This document shows, in pieces, positions 1-8,373 of a DNA stretch of 48,535 nucleotides. The stretch's first letter is position 1, and each line of letters begins with the position of its first letter. The notes beneath the pieces were generated by a model that was not told where the DNA came from, did not search any database, and was given only the letters and a program-made list of their open reading frames with translations. The position numbers and the translations under genes are program-made. This DNA comes from Nitrosomonadaceae bacterium (GTDB lineage Bacteria; Pseudomonadota; Gammaproteobacteria; Burkholderiales; Nitrosomonadaceae): positions 1 to 48,535 of the forward strand of contig BJGV01000012.1 in the NCBI GenBank assembly GCA_014190895.1, in the 5' to 3' direction.

Positions 1-64
1 ATATTGCCGGTAACGACAAGAGAAAGGATCATCCGGAGTAATTTTGCTGGATTAAACTTTTAAG

Positions 65-128
65 TAAGAGTGCATCATTCACCATTCCTCCCCGCTTGCG
101 GGGAGGAATGGTTTAAGGGGTACTCTTA
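65..128. repeat. Nested inverted repeat with G+C-rich 15-bp hairpin
   Basis: Positions 81-95 (accattcctccccgc) and 98-112 are perfectly complementary, with only two bases between them. The hairpin sits inside a second, flanking inverted repeat: taagagt at 65-71 and actctta at 122-128. The core is much more G+C-rich than its surroundings. No gene lies before 270. It could be a transcription terminator for a gene left of the window, or an extragenic palindromic repeat; no clear T-tract follows on either side. Confidence 0.6.
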
Positions 129-131
129 ATC

Positions 132-175
132 AATTCTCGGTAGTTTATTGTTCTTAAATTAAACTACCAAGAATT
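132..175. repeat. Imperfect 16-bp inverted repeat
   Basis: The arm aattct-c-ggtagttta at 132-147 pairs with taaactacc-a-agaatt at 160-175, with one mismatch, around a 12-base A+T-rich loop. It begins four bases after the end of the preceding nested repeat, so the two form a tandem pair of strong potential hairpins. Function is unknown. Together they fill most of the gene-free stretch 1-269; the remainder (176-269) shows nothing recognisable. Confidence 0.5.
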
Positions 176-269
176 ACAATTTTTAAATCAATAAGTAGAT
201 GAAATGAGTGGGATGAATATATTTGATGGTATTAAAAAAGGTGAACCTGCTTAAAAAGAGGTAGAAAAT

Positions 270-638
270 CTAGATCAGGATTGCCGCTGCCACATTTCGC
301 CCTTCTGACATTAAGATATTATAAGTACGACAAGCGGCACTGGTGTCCATTACCTCGATACCAATTCTCGATGTAGTGAGAGCTTGCGTTAAAGAAGGAG
401 GGGGAAAACGTAAAGTTTTCCCGGTGCCAAATAATACCATTTCTGGTTTTAATGGAATCAGGAGCTCAAAGTGTTCTGGGGTAAGTTGCTCAAAGATTTT
501 TGCTTGCCAATCCTGAATAATATAATCTGACAGCACAATCAAACTTTTCGTGTAACGAACTTGATTGATTATTACGTAGTCAATTCCGTAGCCAGTAAAC
601 ATATTTTGTCCGAGAGATTTAGCAAGATGTAGTTTCAA
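270..638 (-). CDS. Mth938-like domain protein (DUF498/DUF598), TTG start
   Basis: A 122-residue protein of the Mth938-like family, known in mitochondria as NDUFAF3 and widespread in proteobacteria with no settled bacterial function. The family hallmark is visible near the C-terminus: a GTG-x-RFPPP segment followed by GIEVMDTSAACRTYNIL and EGR-x-VAAAIL. The reading frame is open to an ATG at 680. I chose the TTG at 638 because a GGAGG sits six bases before it and the protein then begins LKLHLA, matching the usual family start (MKLHL) and length. The gene is transcribed away from alaA and has no operon partner in the window. Confidence 0.82.
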   Translation of the reverse strand: MKLHLAKSLGQNMFTGYGIDYVIINQVRYTKSLIVLSDYIIQDWQAKIFEQLTPEHFELLIPLKPEMVLFGTGKTLRFPPPSLTQALTTSRIGIEVMDTSAACRTYNILMSEGRNVAAAILI

Positions 639-715
639 ATGAGGCCTCCATTTTCGGAAAAGTAGTGGGTTGGTTAACATTATATCTTTTCAGCATAGGG
701 ATAAAGTATAAAATA

Positions 716-746
716 ATTAAGAAGATGGCAAGAGAAACTTCTTAAT
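716..746. repeat. 9-bp inverted repeat between the Mth938 gene and alaA
   Basis: attaagaag at 716-724 and cttcttaat at 738-746 are perfect complements separated by 13 bases. The repeat lies in the divergent intergenic region, where promoters for both genes must sit, so it may be an operator. A TATAAA-like run lies just before it. Function is inferred from position only. Confidence 0.35.
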
Positions 747-855
747 ATACATAGAATCGCCAGATAAGCATCAGATCGGCCGACTAAGTCTTTTAATGCT
801 GTTCTTGTTGAGTAGTTTTTGTAAATCGAAATTAGTAAAATATTTTCTTTAAATT

Positions 856-2082
856 ATGCAACCAATACTGAAATCTAATAAATTGACTAATGTTTGTTAT
901 GACATTCGTGGTCCAGTGCTTGACTGTGCTAAAGAAATGGAAGAAGCCGGGCAGCACATAATTAAACTCAATATTGGAAACCCAGCATTATTTGGTTTTG
1001 ATGCGCCCGCAGAAATATTGCAGGATGTAATTCATAATCTATCTGCGGCTTCTGGTTACTGTGACTCAAAGGGCCTATTCTCTGCACGCAAAGCAATCAT
1101 GCACTACACACAGCAGAAGCATGTTCGTGGTGTGCAAATGGATGATATTTACATTGGCAACGGCGTCTCCGAATTAATTGTAATGGCTATGCAAGCATTG
1201 CTTAATAGCGGTGATGAAGTTTTAATTCCTGCACCTGATTACCCTTTGTGGACAGCAGCTGTGATATTAGCGGGCGGTACGGCGAGACATTATTTTTGTA
1301 ATGAACAGTCTAATTGGTTGCCAGATCTAGATGATATGCGGTCAAAAATTACGCCTAGTACTCGTGCTATTGTTGTTATTAATCCCAATAATCCAACCGG
1401 AGCCTTGTATCCAGATGATCTATTGCATGAAATCATTGAAATTGCTCGTCAGAATAAATTAATTATCTATGCTGATGAGATTTATGACAAAGTTTTGTAC
1501 GATAACGCTACCCATACCTCAATTGCTTCATTAGCGGACGACATTCTTTTTATTACCTTTAACGGTTTATCAAAAAATTATCGTGCTGCTGGATTCCGTT
1601 CTGGTTGGGCAATAGTTTCAGGTAAAAAACACAATGCCCGTGATTATATTGCAGGGCTAACCATGCTTGCCTCTATGCGTTTATGTGCTAACGTTCCCTC
1701 ACAATTTGGCATTCAGACTGCACTTGGAGGCTACCAGAGTATTGATGATTTGGTTATGCCAACTGGACGGCTTGTGCGTCAACGTGATCTTGCATGGAAG
1801 CTACTTACGGATATTCCCGGGGTGAGTTGTTTTAAGCCCCAGGCGGCAATGTATCTATTTCCTCGTCTAAATCCAGAAATATATCCTATCAAAGATGATC
1901 AACAATTCGTATTAGATTTGCTGAGAGAAGAAAAAGTTCTGTTAGTACAGGGTAGCGGTTTTAATTGGCCATACCCAGATCATCTGCGTATAGTATTTCT
2001 TCCTAGCAGTGATGATCTTGTCGAAGCTATTAGTCGCATAGCAAGTTTTCTTGAGCGTTATCGCAAACGGCATGGAACTTAA
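856..2082 (+). CDS. alaA: Alanine transaminase (AlaA-type PLP aminotransferase)
   Basis: A 408-residue fold-type I pyridoxal-phosphate aminotransferase. In Escherichia coli, AlaA makes alanine from pyruvate and glutamate. The N-terminus (KSNKLTNVCYDIRGPVL), the stretch LNIGNPALFGFDAP and the segment GYCDSKGLFSARKAI closely match the AlaA subfamily rather than AspC. The cofactor lysine is K240 in NGLSKNYRAAGFR. INPNNPTGA, which holds the PLP-ring asparagine, and the ADEIYDK strand are intact. Length is normal for the family (about 405). The gene lies about 110 bp before hom and thrC in the same direction, an arrangement common in betaproteobacteria, so it probably belongs to an amino-acid biosynthesis operon with them. 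The ribosome-binding site is weak. Confidence 0.92.
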   Translation: MQPILKSNKLTNVCYDIRGPVLDCAKEMEEAGQHIIKLNIGNPALFGFDAPAEILQDVIHNLSAASGYCDSKGLFSARKAIMHYTQQKHVRGVQMDDIYIGNGVSELIVMAMQALLNSGDEVLIPAPDYPLWTAAVILAGGTARHYFCNEQSNWLPDLDDMRSKITPSTRAIVVINPNNPTGALYPDDLLHEIIEIARQNKLIIYADEIYDKVLYDNATHTSIASLADDILFITFNGLSKNYRAAGFRSGWAIVSGKKHNARDYIAGLTMLASMRLCANVPSQFGIQTALGGYQSIDDLVMPTGRLVRQRDLAWKLLTDIPGVSCFKPQAAMYLFPRLNPEIYPIKDDQQFVLDLLREEKVLLVQGSGFNWPYPDHLRIVFLPSSDDLVEAISRIASFLERYRKRHGT

Positions 2083-2190
2083 GAATAAAAATTTAGGAAC
2101 GCATATGAATAGTGAATATAACAATGCTTATTCTAAATTTATTGAGAGAAATTTTAAGTTTTTTATTCTCAATCTATCTAAGTCAAAAAT

Positions 2191-3510
2191 ATGAAACCCA
2201 TCAACGTAGGTCTATTAGGCATAGGCACAGTCGGTGGCGGTACATTTACTGTGCTTAAACGTAATCAAGAAGAAATTATTCGTCGCGCAGGAAGGGGCAT
2301 TGTTATTAAAATGATTGCTGATCTTGAGACAGAAAAAGCACGAAAAATTGTAAATGAGAGCACTATAGTTATTACTGCCGATGCGAATGAAGTCGTTATG
2401 CATCCTGACATTGATGTTGTAGTCGAATTAATTGGCGGCTGTACTACTGCAAGAGAATTGATACTTAAGGCTATTGAGAATGGAAAACATGTGGTGACTG
2501 CTAATAAGGCACTGCTGGCCTTGCATGGAACTGAAATTTTTGCTGCTGCGCAAATAAAAGGTGTAATAGTCGCATTTGAAGCTGCAGTAGCGGGCGGTAT
2601 TCCCATTATCAAAGCATTGCGTGAAGGATTAACTGCTAACCGAATTGAATGGATTGCCGGCATTATTAACGGCACTAGTAACTTTATCTTGTCAGAAATG
2701 CGAGATAAGAAACTGGATTTTAATGCCGCACTAAATAAAGCTAAAATAATGGGCTATGCTGAATCTGATCCTACTTTTGATATCGAGGGTATTGATGCAG
2801 CACATAAATTGACTATCATGGCGGCAATTGCTTTTGGAATTCCTGTGCAATTTGATAGAGTCTATATCGAAGGTATTGTTAATCTGACTCGTGAAGATAT
2901 AGATTATGCAGAAGAGTTAGGCTATCGGATTAAACTGCTAGGTATTACCAAACGCACCCTTAAAGGCATCGAGTTGCGCGTTCATCCTACGCTCATTCCT
3001 ATACGGAGACTGATTGCCAATGTCGAAGGCGTTATGAATGCAATTGTAGTGAAGGGTGATGCAGTAGGGACCACTCTGTATTATGGCGCCGGGGCCGGTG
3101 CTGAACCAAGTGCAAGCTCAATAGTGGCAGATCTGATAGATATAACTCGTATGCACACTGCTGATCCAAAATACCGTGTTCCACATCTTGCATTTCAGTC
3201 AAATTTACTATCAAATGCACCAATTTTATCGATAGAAGAAATTGAGACATCTTATTATTTACGGTTACGGGTGATAGATCAACCAGGTGCGCTAGCAGGT
3301 ATTACTGGCATACTTGCTGATCTCGGTATCTCAATTGATGCCATGGTGCAAAAAGAATCAAATGAAGGAGAGGATCAAGTAGATATTATTATACTTACAC
3401 ACTTAACGATAGAGAAAAAAATTAACGTAGCTCTTGCTAAGATAGAATCGCTTCCAGTTATATTGGGGAAAGTAAAACGCATTCGACTAGAAGAATTTAG
3501 TAGTAAATGA
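2191..3510 (+). CDS. hom: Homoserine dehydrogenase
   Basis: A 439-residue monofunctional homoserine dehydrogenase. It reduces aspartate semialdehyde to homoserine with NAD(P)H, the branch point toward threonine and methionine. Visible parts are the Rossmann motif GLLGIGTVGGGT at residues 7-18, the VTANKALLA segment, the catalytic-domain signature with GTSNFIL and SDPTFDIEGIDAAHKL, and a C-terminal ACT domain from about residue 354 (RVIDQPGALAGI), the usual site of threonine feedback control. There is no aspartokinase fusion. It sits between alaA and thrC, so regulation with the threonine pathway is likely. A short inverted repeat (attgaga 2141-2147, tctcaat 2168-2174) lies in the leader; its role is unknown. 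Confidence 0.95.
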   Translation: MKPINVGLLGIGTVGGGTFTVLKRNQEEIIRRAGRGIVIKMIADLETEKARKIVNESTIVITADANEVVMHPDIDVVVELIGGCTTARELILKAIENGKHVVTANKALLALHGTEIFAAAQIKGVIVAFEAAVAGGIPIIKALREGLTANRIEWIAGIINGTSNFILSEMRDKKLDFNAALNKAKIMGYAESDPTFDIEGIDAAHKLTIMAAIAFGIPVQFDRVYIEGIVNLTREDIDYAEELGYRIKLLGITKRTLKGIELRVHPTLIPIRRLIANVEGVMNAIVVKGDAVGTTLYYGAGAGAEPSASSIVADLIDITRMHTADPKYRVPHLAFQSNLLSNAPILSIEEIETSYYLRLRVIDQPGALAGITGILADLGISIDAMVQKESNEGEDQVDIIILTHLTIEKKINVALAKIESLPVILGKVKRIRLEEFSSK

Positions 3511-3614
3511 ACACTCCTGGCTCTATAAATTCCGGATCCAAATGATTAGATAACGCATTATTCAAGAATAAAGGACAACAATTCTTTTTTATACACATTT
3601 CTAATATTAAAAAT

Positions 3615-5021
3615 ATGCGTTATATCTCCACCCGCGGCGGCATGGCGCGAAAATCATTTTCCAAAATACTCCTAGCTGGATTAGCTTCGGATGGCGGCCT
3701 TGTAATTCCTGAAACATACCCAGTAATTAGTTCTAGCGAACTAAGAGCATGGCGAAATTTTACTTATCAGGAACTTGCATTTGAGATTTTTTCTCGTTTT
3801 TCAGACGATATTCCGCCCGATGATTTACGCGATATTATTCAGCGTACCTATACCGCAGAAATTTTCCAAAGCAAGGATATTGTTACATTTAAAACTTTGG
3901 AACCTGGATTACATATTCTTGGACTGTCAAATGGACCAACGTTGGCATTTAAAGATATTGCCATGCAATTACTTGGCAACCTGTTTGAATACGTGCTGGC
4001 AAAGACTGGCAAAGAGTTAAATATTCTTGGAGCAACCTCAGGAGATACTGGTTCCAGTGCAGAATATGCCATGCGAAACAAGCACGGGATCCGTATATTT
4101 ATGCTTTCTCCGCAAGGAAAAATGAGTCGTTTTCAAACAGCGCAGATGTTTTCTTTACAGGATCCTAATATTTTTAATATTGCGATTTGCGGAGTTTTTG
4201 ATAGCTGCCAGGATATTGTTAAAAGTGTGAGCAATGATTTAATTTTTAAAAAGAAATACAGTATTGGAACAGTTAATTCAATTAATTGGGCGCGTATCGC
4301 TGCACAGATTGTATATTATTTTAAGGGTTATTTTTCCGCCACTTGCTCAAATACAGAACAAGTGATGTTCTCTGTACCATCTGGAAATTTTGGTAATATT
4401 TATGCTGGTTATGTGGCATCCATGATGGGATTGCCAATTAAACGATTAGTATTGGCCACTAACGAGAATGACGTATTGCATGAATTTTTTTTGACGGGTC
4501 TTTATCGTCCCCGTGCCGCTAAAGAAACACTCCATACTAGTAGTCCTTCTATGGATATTTCGAGGGCATCTAACTTTGAACGTTTTATTTTTGATATGAG
4601 CGGAAAAGATGCTAATAAAATTATCGATTTGTGGCAAGCCATAGATAATAACGGCACATTTAATTTAATTGGAACGCCTTTGTGGGAAAAAATTAAAAAC
4701 TCTAATTTCGTGTCTGGAAGTAGTAATCACGAGGCACGTATTGCCACCATTCGTAATATTTATGAGCAATATGGTATGTTGATAGACACACACACTGCGG
4801 ACGGCTTAAAAGTTGGATTGGAGTATCGCGAAACTAACGTCCCGATGATTTGCATGGAAACTGCGTTACCAATAAAGTTTCCTGAGAGTATTCTAGAGGC
4901 AACCGGTCACAGACCACCTTGTCCGGCTGCTTATAAGAACTTGGAAAATTTACCACAGCGCTATACTGTAATGAACACCGATACTAACGGAATCAAAACT
5001 TTTATTATTGAACATGTTTAA
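3615..5021 (+). CDS. thrC: Threonine synthase
   Basis: A 468-residue PLP enzyme that converts O-phosphohomoserine to threonine and phosphate, the last step of the pathway begun by hom just upstream. It starts with MRYISTRGG, typical of the longer (type 2) threonine synthases. The PLP lysine is K113 in TLAFKDIAMQLL. The phosphate-binding stretch ATSGDTGSSAEYAM and the segment FSVPSGNFGNIYAGY are intact. The gap from hom is about 100 bp without a visible terminator, so co-transcription is plausible. Family identification is certain. Confidence 0.95.
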   Translation: MRYISTRGGMARKSFSKILLAGLASDGGLVIPETYPVISSSELRAWRNFTYQELAFEIFSRFSDDIPPDDLRDIIQRTYTAEIFQSKDIVTFKTLEPGLHILGLSNGPTLAFKDIAMQLLGNLFEYVLAKTGKELNILGATSGDTGSSAEYAMRNKHGIRIFMLSPQGKMSRFQTAQMFSLQDPNIFNIAICGVFDSCQDIVKSVSNDLIFKKKYSIGTVNSINWARIAAQIVYYFKGYFSATCSNTEQVMFSVPSGNFGNIYAGYVASMMGLPIKRLVLATNENDVLHEFFLTGLYRPRAAKETLHTSSPSMDISRASNFERFIFDMSGKDANKIIDLWQAIDNNGTFNLIGTPLWEKIKNSNFVSGSSNHEARIATIRNIYEQYGMLIDTHTADGLKVGLEYRETNVPMICMETALPIKFPESILEATGHRPPCPAAYKNLENLPQRYTVMNTDTNGIKTFIIEHV

Positions 5022-5346
5022 AAGCGGCCAGGAGCGCTATGTTCATTATTATCCTTAGTAATGGCAGAAAAATTATTTAGTATGGATTCAGGATTGAGTA
5101 ATTTTTAATATTCATATGCAACAGGAGCGTTACAAGGGGGCGCATATACAACTTTATTTATTTAAATCAAATAAATATCTATTCTTATATTAAATTATTC
5201 TATATGTAATATATGCATCCTGATTAGTTTAAAATAGATATTTTTAATCAGATATTTTAATTTGTCTCTCTATAATAGAGTTAAATTAGGCTTTATTTTA
5301 ATAGAAATAACAAGGGAAAATCTCAATTCCTTGCTCGGAGATGATT
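5022..5346 (+). promoter_or_regulatory. Upstream region of exbB with a -10 element inside a palindrome
   Basis: A stretch of about 325 bp without a gene. TATAAT at 5271-5276 is a good -10 hexamer; no convincing -35 is seen. It lies inside the 13-bp palindrome ctctataatagag at 5268-5280, which could be a repressor site on the promoter of the exbB-exbD-TonB-like operon. A second inverted repeat, ctgatta/taatcag, lies at about 5219-5250. The first 200 bp hold no recognisable feature. The regulator, for example an iron-responsive one, is speculation. Confidence 0.35.
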
Positions 5347-5994
5347 ATGTTCGAATTAAATGAAGCGTGGATTACTTTTAAGCTTGCCGGTTGGATTATT
5401 TTGCCACTGTCATTATTAGCAATCATTGCCCTAGCTATCCTCCTTGAAAAAGCTTTTCTTTATTGGCAATTTGCCCGCCTATCAAACGATTTACTAAATC
5501 TTGTTGAAACTTATAGCTTCAAGTGGGAAGATCTAGAAAAAATACTCTCCGCTTTAGACAGGCGTCATTATTATAGGCGTTTTTTGGAGACAGTAATTAC
5601 TCATAGACATCGGCCGTCGTGGTGGATAGAGTCTCGTGTGGCTGATGAAATTCAATTGATTGAAGCATCTCTTGTACGCAGATTATGGACGTTAGAGACC
5701 ATTGTTACTGCTGCCCCTTTACTTGGTCTTGTTGGAACGGTTATTGGAATGATGGATGCCTTCAAGATAATTGGTAGCGCTGGCGTTGTTAATCCTACAG
5801 GAGTGACTGGTGGGGTGGCTCAAGCCCTTATTGCAACAGTAATTGGCTTAATAATTGCATTGATTGCATTATTCGGATTCAATTATTTCTCACGTTTGCA
5901 ATCACAAACGATGGATGAAATGGAGCGCCTAGGTACGCGTATGATTGATTACATCCGCTTAACTCAAGAGAATACGGATTATGAAGATACGTAA
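5347..5994 (+). CDS. exbB: MotA/TolQ/ExbB proton channel family protein (ExbB-like)
   Basis: A 215-residue inner-membrane protein of the ExbB/TolQ family, which forms with ExbD a proton-driven motor that energises a TonB-type partner. The first membrane segment is near residues 12-36 (ILPLSLLAIIALAILLEKAF). The conserved channel block is APLLGLVGTVIGMMDAF, followed by GVAQALIATVIGLIIALIALFGFNYF. ATG codons occur at 5341 and 5347. GGAG ends at 5340, leaving no spacer for the first and six bases for the second, so 5347 is chosen. The gene overlaps exbD by 14 bp. Linkage to exbD and a TonB-like gene favours ExbB over TolQ, since tolR, tolA and tolB are absent. Confidence 0.9.
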   Translation: MFELNEAWITFKLAGWIILPLSLLAIIALAILLEKAFLYWQFARLSNDLLNLVETYSFKWEDLEKILSALDRRHYYRRFLETVITHRHRPSWWIESRVADEIQLIEASLVRRLWTLETIVTAAPLLGLVGTVIGMMDAFKIIGSAGVVNPTGVTGGVAQALIATVIGLIIALIALFGFNYFSRLQSQTMDEMERLGTRMIDYIRLTQENTDYEDT

Positions 5995-6382
5995 ATCAAG
6001 GACTTATCGTAAAGGAAGAATTGAGATTATTCCAATGATCGATGTCATGTTTTTTTTGCTGGCTACTTTTATGTTATCTTCATTATTTATGCAGAATCTT
6101 GACTCCTTGCAAGTAAATCTTCCTCAAGGAGAGGCTGAGAAACTTAATACCAGTAAACCAGTCACTCTTACACTAACAAGTGACAGTCAAATTTTTATTA
6201 ACCGAATTCCGGTTACACTAGAAACATTAGCTATCACACTGAAACCGTTGTTAATCAACTCTCAAAAGGATCTCATTGTGTCGGCAGATAATGAAGCGCC
6301 ACAAGGTATCGTGGTGCAGGCAATGTTACAGGCCCGATCTGTTGGCGCTGAACATTTTTTGATTGCGGTGAAACATAAATAA
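5981..6382 (+). CDS. exbD: ExbD/TolR family biopolymer transport protein
   Basis: A 133-residue single-pass inner-membrane protein, partner of ExbB in the proton-driven motor. The cytoplasmic N-terminus is followed by PMIDVMFFLLATFML, in which D21 corresponds to the conserved proton-carrying aspartate of ExbD. The rest is a periplasmic domain ending in QARSVGAEHFLIAVKHK. Its start lies inside the 3' end of exbB, so translation is probably coupled. Its stop codon (6380-6382) lies within the open frame of the next, TonB-like gene. Length is normal for the family. Confidence 0.92.
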   Translation: MKIRKSRTYRKGRIEIIPMIDVMFFLLATFMLSSLFMQNLDSLQVNLPQGEAEKLNTSKPVTLTLTSDSQIFINRIPVTLETLAITLKPLLINSQKDLIVSADNEAPQGIVVQAMLQARSVGAEHFLIAVKHK

Positions 6383-7187
6383 TAGTTTAAGCATAGCTTA
6401 TGTTGGATCGAAAGAGATTCGTTTCTGGTGGCCAACACCATTAGCGGTTCTCATCTGGCTAATTTTTGTATGGGGGTTCAGTTACTTCTCTGAATTTTCA
6501 AAAATAGAAGGGGTCTCATTAGCTTCACCAGCTTCAATTAGTGCAAGTTTTATTGAGTTACCTGAAGAAGAAGGTCTACAAGAAACGTTAATAGACGTCA
6601 AAAAAAACCTTCAAACGCCATCCCATGCTGGAAATAAGGGGCAAATGCCATCAATAGCGTCTCGGCCTCAAAGAAAAATCTTAAAAACAGAAAATCCATC
6701 TAACGTTACGCCAATTCAAAATTTATCTCCATCGATGGATCTGGCTGCCTACATTGAAGCGAGACGGCGCTCATCTGGAAGAGCTAATGAGCCCGAGAAT
6801 GCAGAAACAATCACCGATAAAGTTGAGGCCCCAGACGAGACCATTAGAATGGCTAAGGTGAGACGTAATTTATTGCCACAAGGTACAAATGGCGTATTTC
6901 AAATTTTGAATATGGGTACTCGAACTGCTCAATTTTCTTTCCGTGCGTGGAAAGCAGATTTTAGCAATCCTCGTCGTGAGTTTATTGAAGTTAATATTGG
7001 ACTAGATGGGGATTTGGAACATGCCGTTATTCGTAAGATGATTGAGTTAATTCGTAAGTACTATAAAGGAGATTTTAAGTGGGAATCTCATCGGCTTAAT
7101 CGAGTAGTTGGGCTATCTGCACGCATAGAAGACAATATTGAACTTGAGGATTTTCTTATGCGTGAGTTTTTTGATTCGGGTGGCTAG
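6375..7187 (+). CDS. TonB-like energy-transducer partner of ExbBD; apparent ATA start
   Basis: A frame of about 270 codons from 6372 to the TAG at 7185-7187. A membrane segment follows the charged SKEIRFWW stretch (PTPLAVLIWLIFVWGFSYF), then a long low-complexity linker, then a C-terminal domain with VFQILNMGTRTAQFSFRAW and RKMIELIRKYYKGDF. That layout (membrane anchor, linker, periplasmic domain) and the place after exbB-exbD suggest a TonB-like transducer, although the classical TonB C-terminus is not obvious. The first in-frame ATG is at 6645, about 80 codons downstream, and would remove the anchor. No ATG, GTG or TTG precedes the anchor. The best-placed codon is ATA at 6375, overlapping the exbD end, after GGTGA. 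It may be a rare start, a recent ATG-to-ATA mutation or a sequence error. Confidence 0.6.
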   Translation: MNNSLSIAYVGSKEIRFWWPTPLAVLIWLIFVWGFSYFSEFSKIEGVSLASPASISASFIELPEEEGLQETLIDVKKNLQTPSHAGNKGQMPSIASRPQRKILKTENPSNVTPIQNLSPSMDLAAYIEARRRSSGRANEPENAETITDKVEAPDETIRMAKVRRNLLPQGTNGVFQILNMGTRTAQFSFRAWKADFSNPRREFIEVNIGLDGDLEHAVIRKMIELIRKYYKGDFKWESHRLNRVVGLSARIEDNIELEDFLMREFFDSGG

Positions 7188-7292
7188 ATAAATACATAAA
7201 AAATTAAATGTTCTTTGATTATAAGGAAAATCTAAGTATATGCGTTATGTGAAAGTAATAAATATAGGTTAATAAATTAATTTTTAATCCGA

Positions 7293-8138
7293 TCAAAAAG
7301 TGAATCGCATTGATAAATCTACTGCTCGTATATCCTTAGTGAGACCACCGATGGAAATTCTATGTACGCCAGTTTCTGCTATTGCACGAACATTTTCAAG
7401 AGTCACCCCTCCCGAGGCTTCTAGTATTACCTTTCTATTTGATAGCTGCGCGGTGAATGCAACCGAATAACGCAACTCGTCGAGATTAAAATTGTCCAAT
7501 AAAATCATATTTGCCCCAGCATTGATGGCCGCATGTAATTCATCCAGTGTCTCTACCTCTATCTGAATGAATGAGTCTGTTGAGGTAGTTTTTTCAGCTA
7601 CGCGCAATATTTTTTCAATGTTACCAGTAGCCATAATATGATTTTCTTTGATTAAAATTCCGTCATACAAGCCAAAACGATGGTTTGCACCACCACCGCA
7701 TTTAACCGCATATTTTTGTGCAAATCTTAATCCTGGAATAGTCTTACGCGTATCTACAATTGCGGCGTTAGTTCCGGAGATTGCATTTACATAACATCTG
7801 GTTTTTGTAGAGACGGCAGACAATGTTTGTAAAAAATTTAGTGCAGATCGTTCTGCTGTCAATAATGTACGCGCATTACCTTTAATTCTACATAATTCTT
7901 GTCCTGCATGAATTATTTCGCCATCCGAAGAAAACCATTGCACTTTAGTTTCCGGTGAAAGTTGTTGGAAACATGTTTCAAACCATCGAATCCCGCACAA
8001 TACTGCATCTTCACGACTTATAATACTAGCGATCGCGATTTGATTAGAAGGAATTAAAAGGGCTGTAGAATCTCCGACACCAACATCTTCAGACAGCGCT
8101 CGCTTCACATTGTTAATGATCTCTGTCTCTAAATTCAT
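7293..8138 (-). CDS. nadC: Nicotinate-nucleotide pyrophosphorylase (quinolinate phosphoribosyltransferase)
   Basis: A 281-residue enzyme that makes nicotinate mononucleotide from quinolinate and PRPP in de novo NAD synthesis. Family landmarks: LLTAERSALNFLQTLSAVST, DTRKTIPGLRFAQKYAV, the glycine-rich CGGGANHRFGLYDGILIKENH, QIEVETLDEL, the MILLDNF strand and the C-terminal EASGGVTLENV and SIGGLTKDI. All expected basic substrate-binding positions seem present and the length is standard. The gene is alone on this strand, divergent from dapA, with 235 bp between them. No nadA or nadB is visible in the window. Confidence 0.94.
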   Translation of the reverse strand: MNLETEIINNVKRALSEDVGVGDSTALLIPSNQIAIASIISREDAVLCGIRWFETCFQQLSPETKVQWFSSDGEIIHAGQELCRIKGNARTLLTAERSALNFLQTLSAVSTKTRCYVNAISGTNAAIVDTRKTIPGLRFAQKYAVKCGGGANHRFGLYDGILIKENHIMATGNIEKILRVAEKTTSTDSFIQIEVETLDELHAAINAGANMILLDNFNLDELRYSVAFTAQLSNRKVILEASGGVTLENVRAIAETGVHRISIGGLTKDIRAVDLSMRFTF

Positions 8139-8286
8139 AAAGTGTGATATATATTTGCATGGAAAAAGTATTTTAGCTGAATAGCGGTATTAAAGTAGAT
8201 TTTAAGGATAGCTTAAAAATACTAAAGACATAGTATATAAAAATCATATTGAATGGCTTATATTAGAATACGTCTACACATTAAGT

Positions 8287-8340
8287 AGTGCAGTATATTT
8301 GCATCTAGAGTGCACTGAAATCTTGGAAAAATGCAAGATT
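8287..8340 (+). promoter_or_regulatory. Two small hairpins in the dapA leader
   Basis: The 235-bp gap between nadC and dapA contains two adjacent inverted repeats on the dapA side. The first is agtgca (8287-8292) with tgcact (8311-8316). The second is aatcttg (8319-8325) with caagatt (8334-8340). The second ends 33 bases before the dapA start codon. They may form leader structures or operators. I could not match them to the lysine riboswitch or any other known riboswitch. Confidence 0.3.
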
Positions 8341-8373
8341 CAGGTAAAATGATTATTTTTAAAATGGATCTTT

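Noticed and set aside
8139-8373. Lysine riboswitch before dapA
   Set aside because: The conserved core elements and multi-helix junction of that class are not recognisable; only two simple hairpins are seen.
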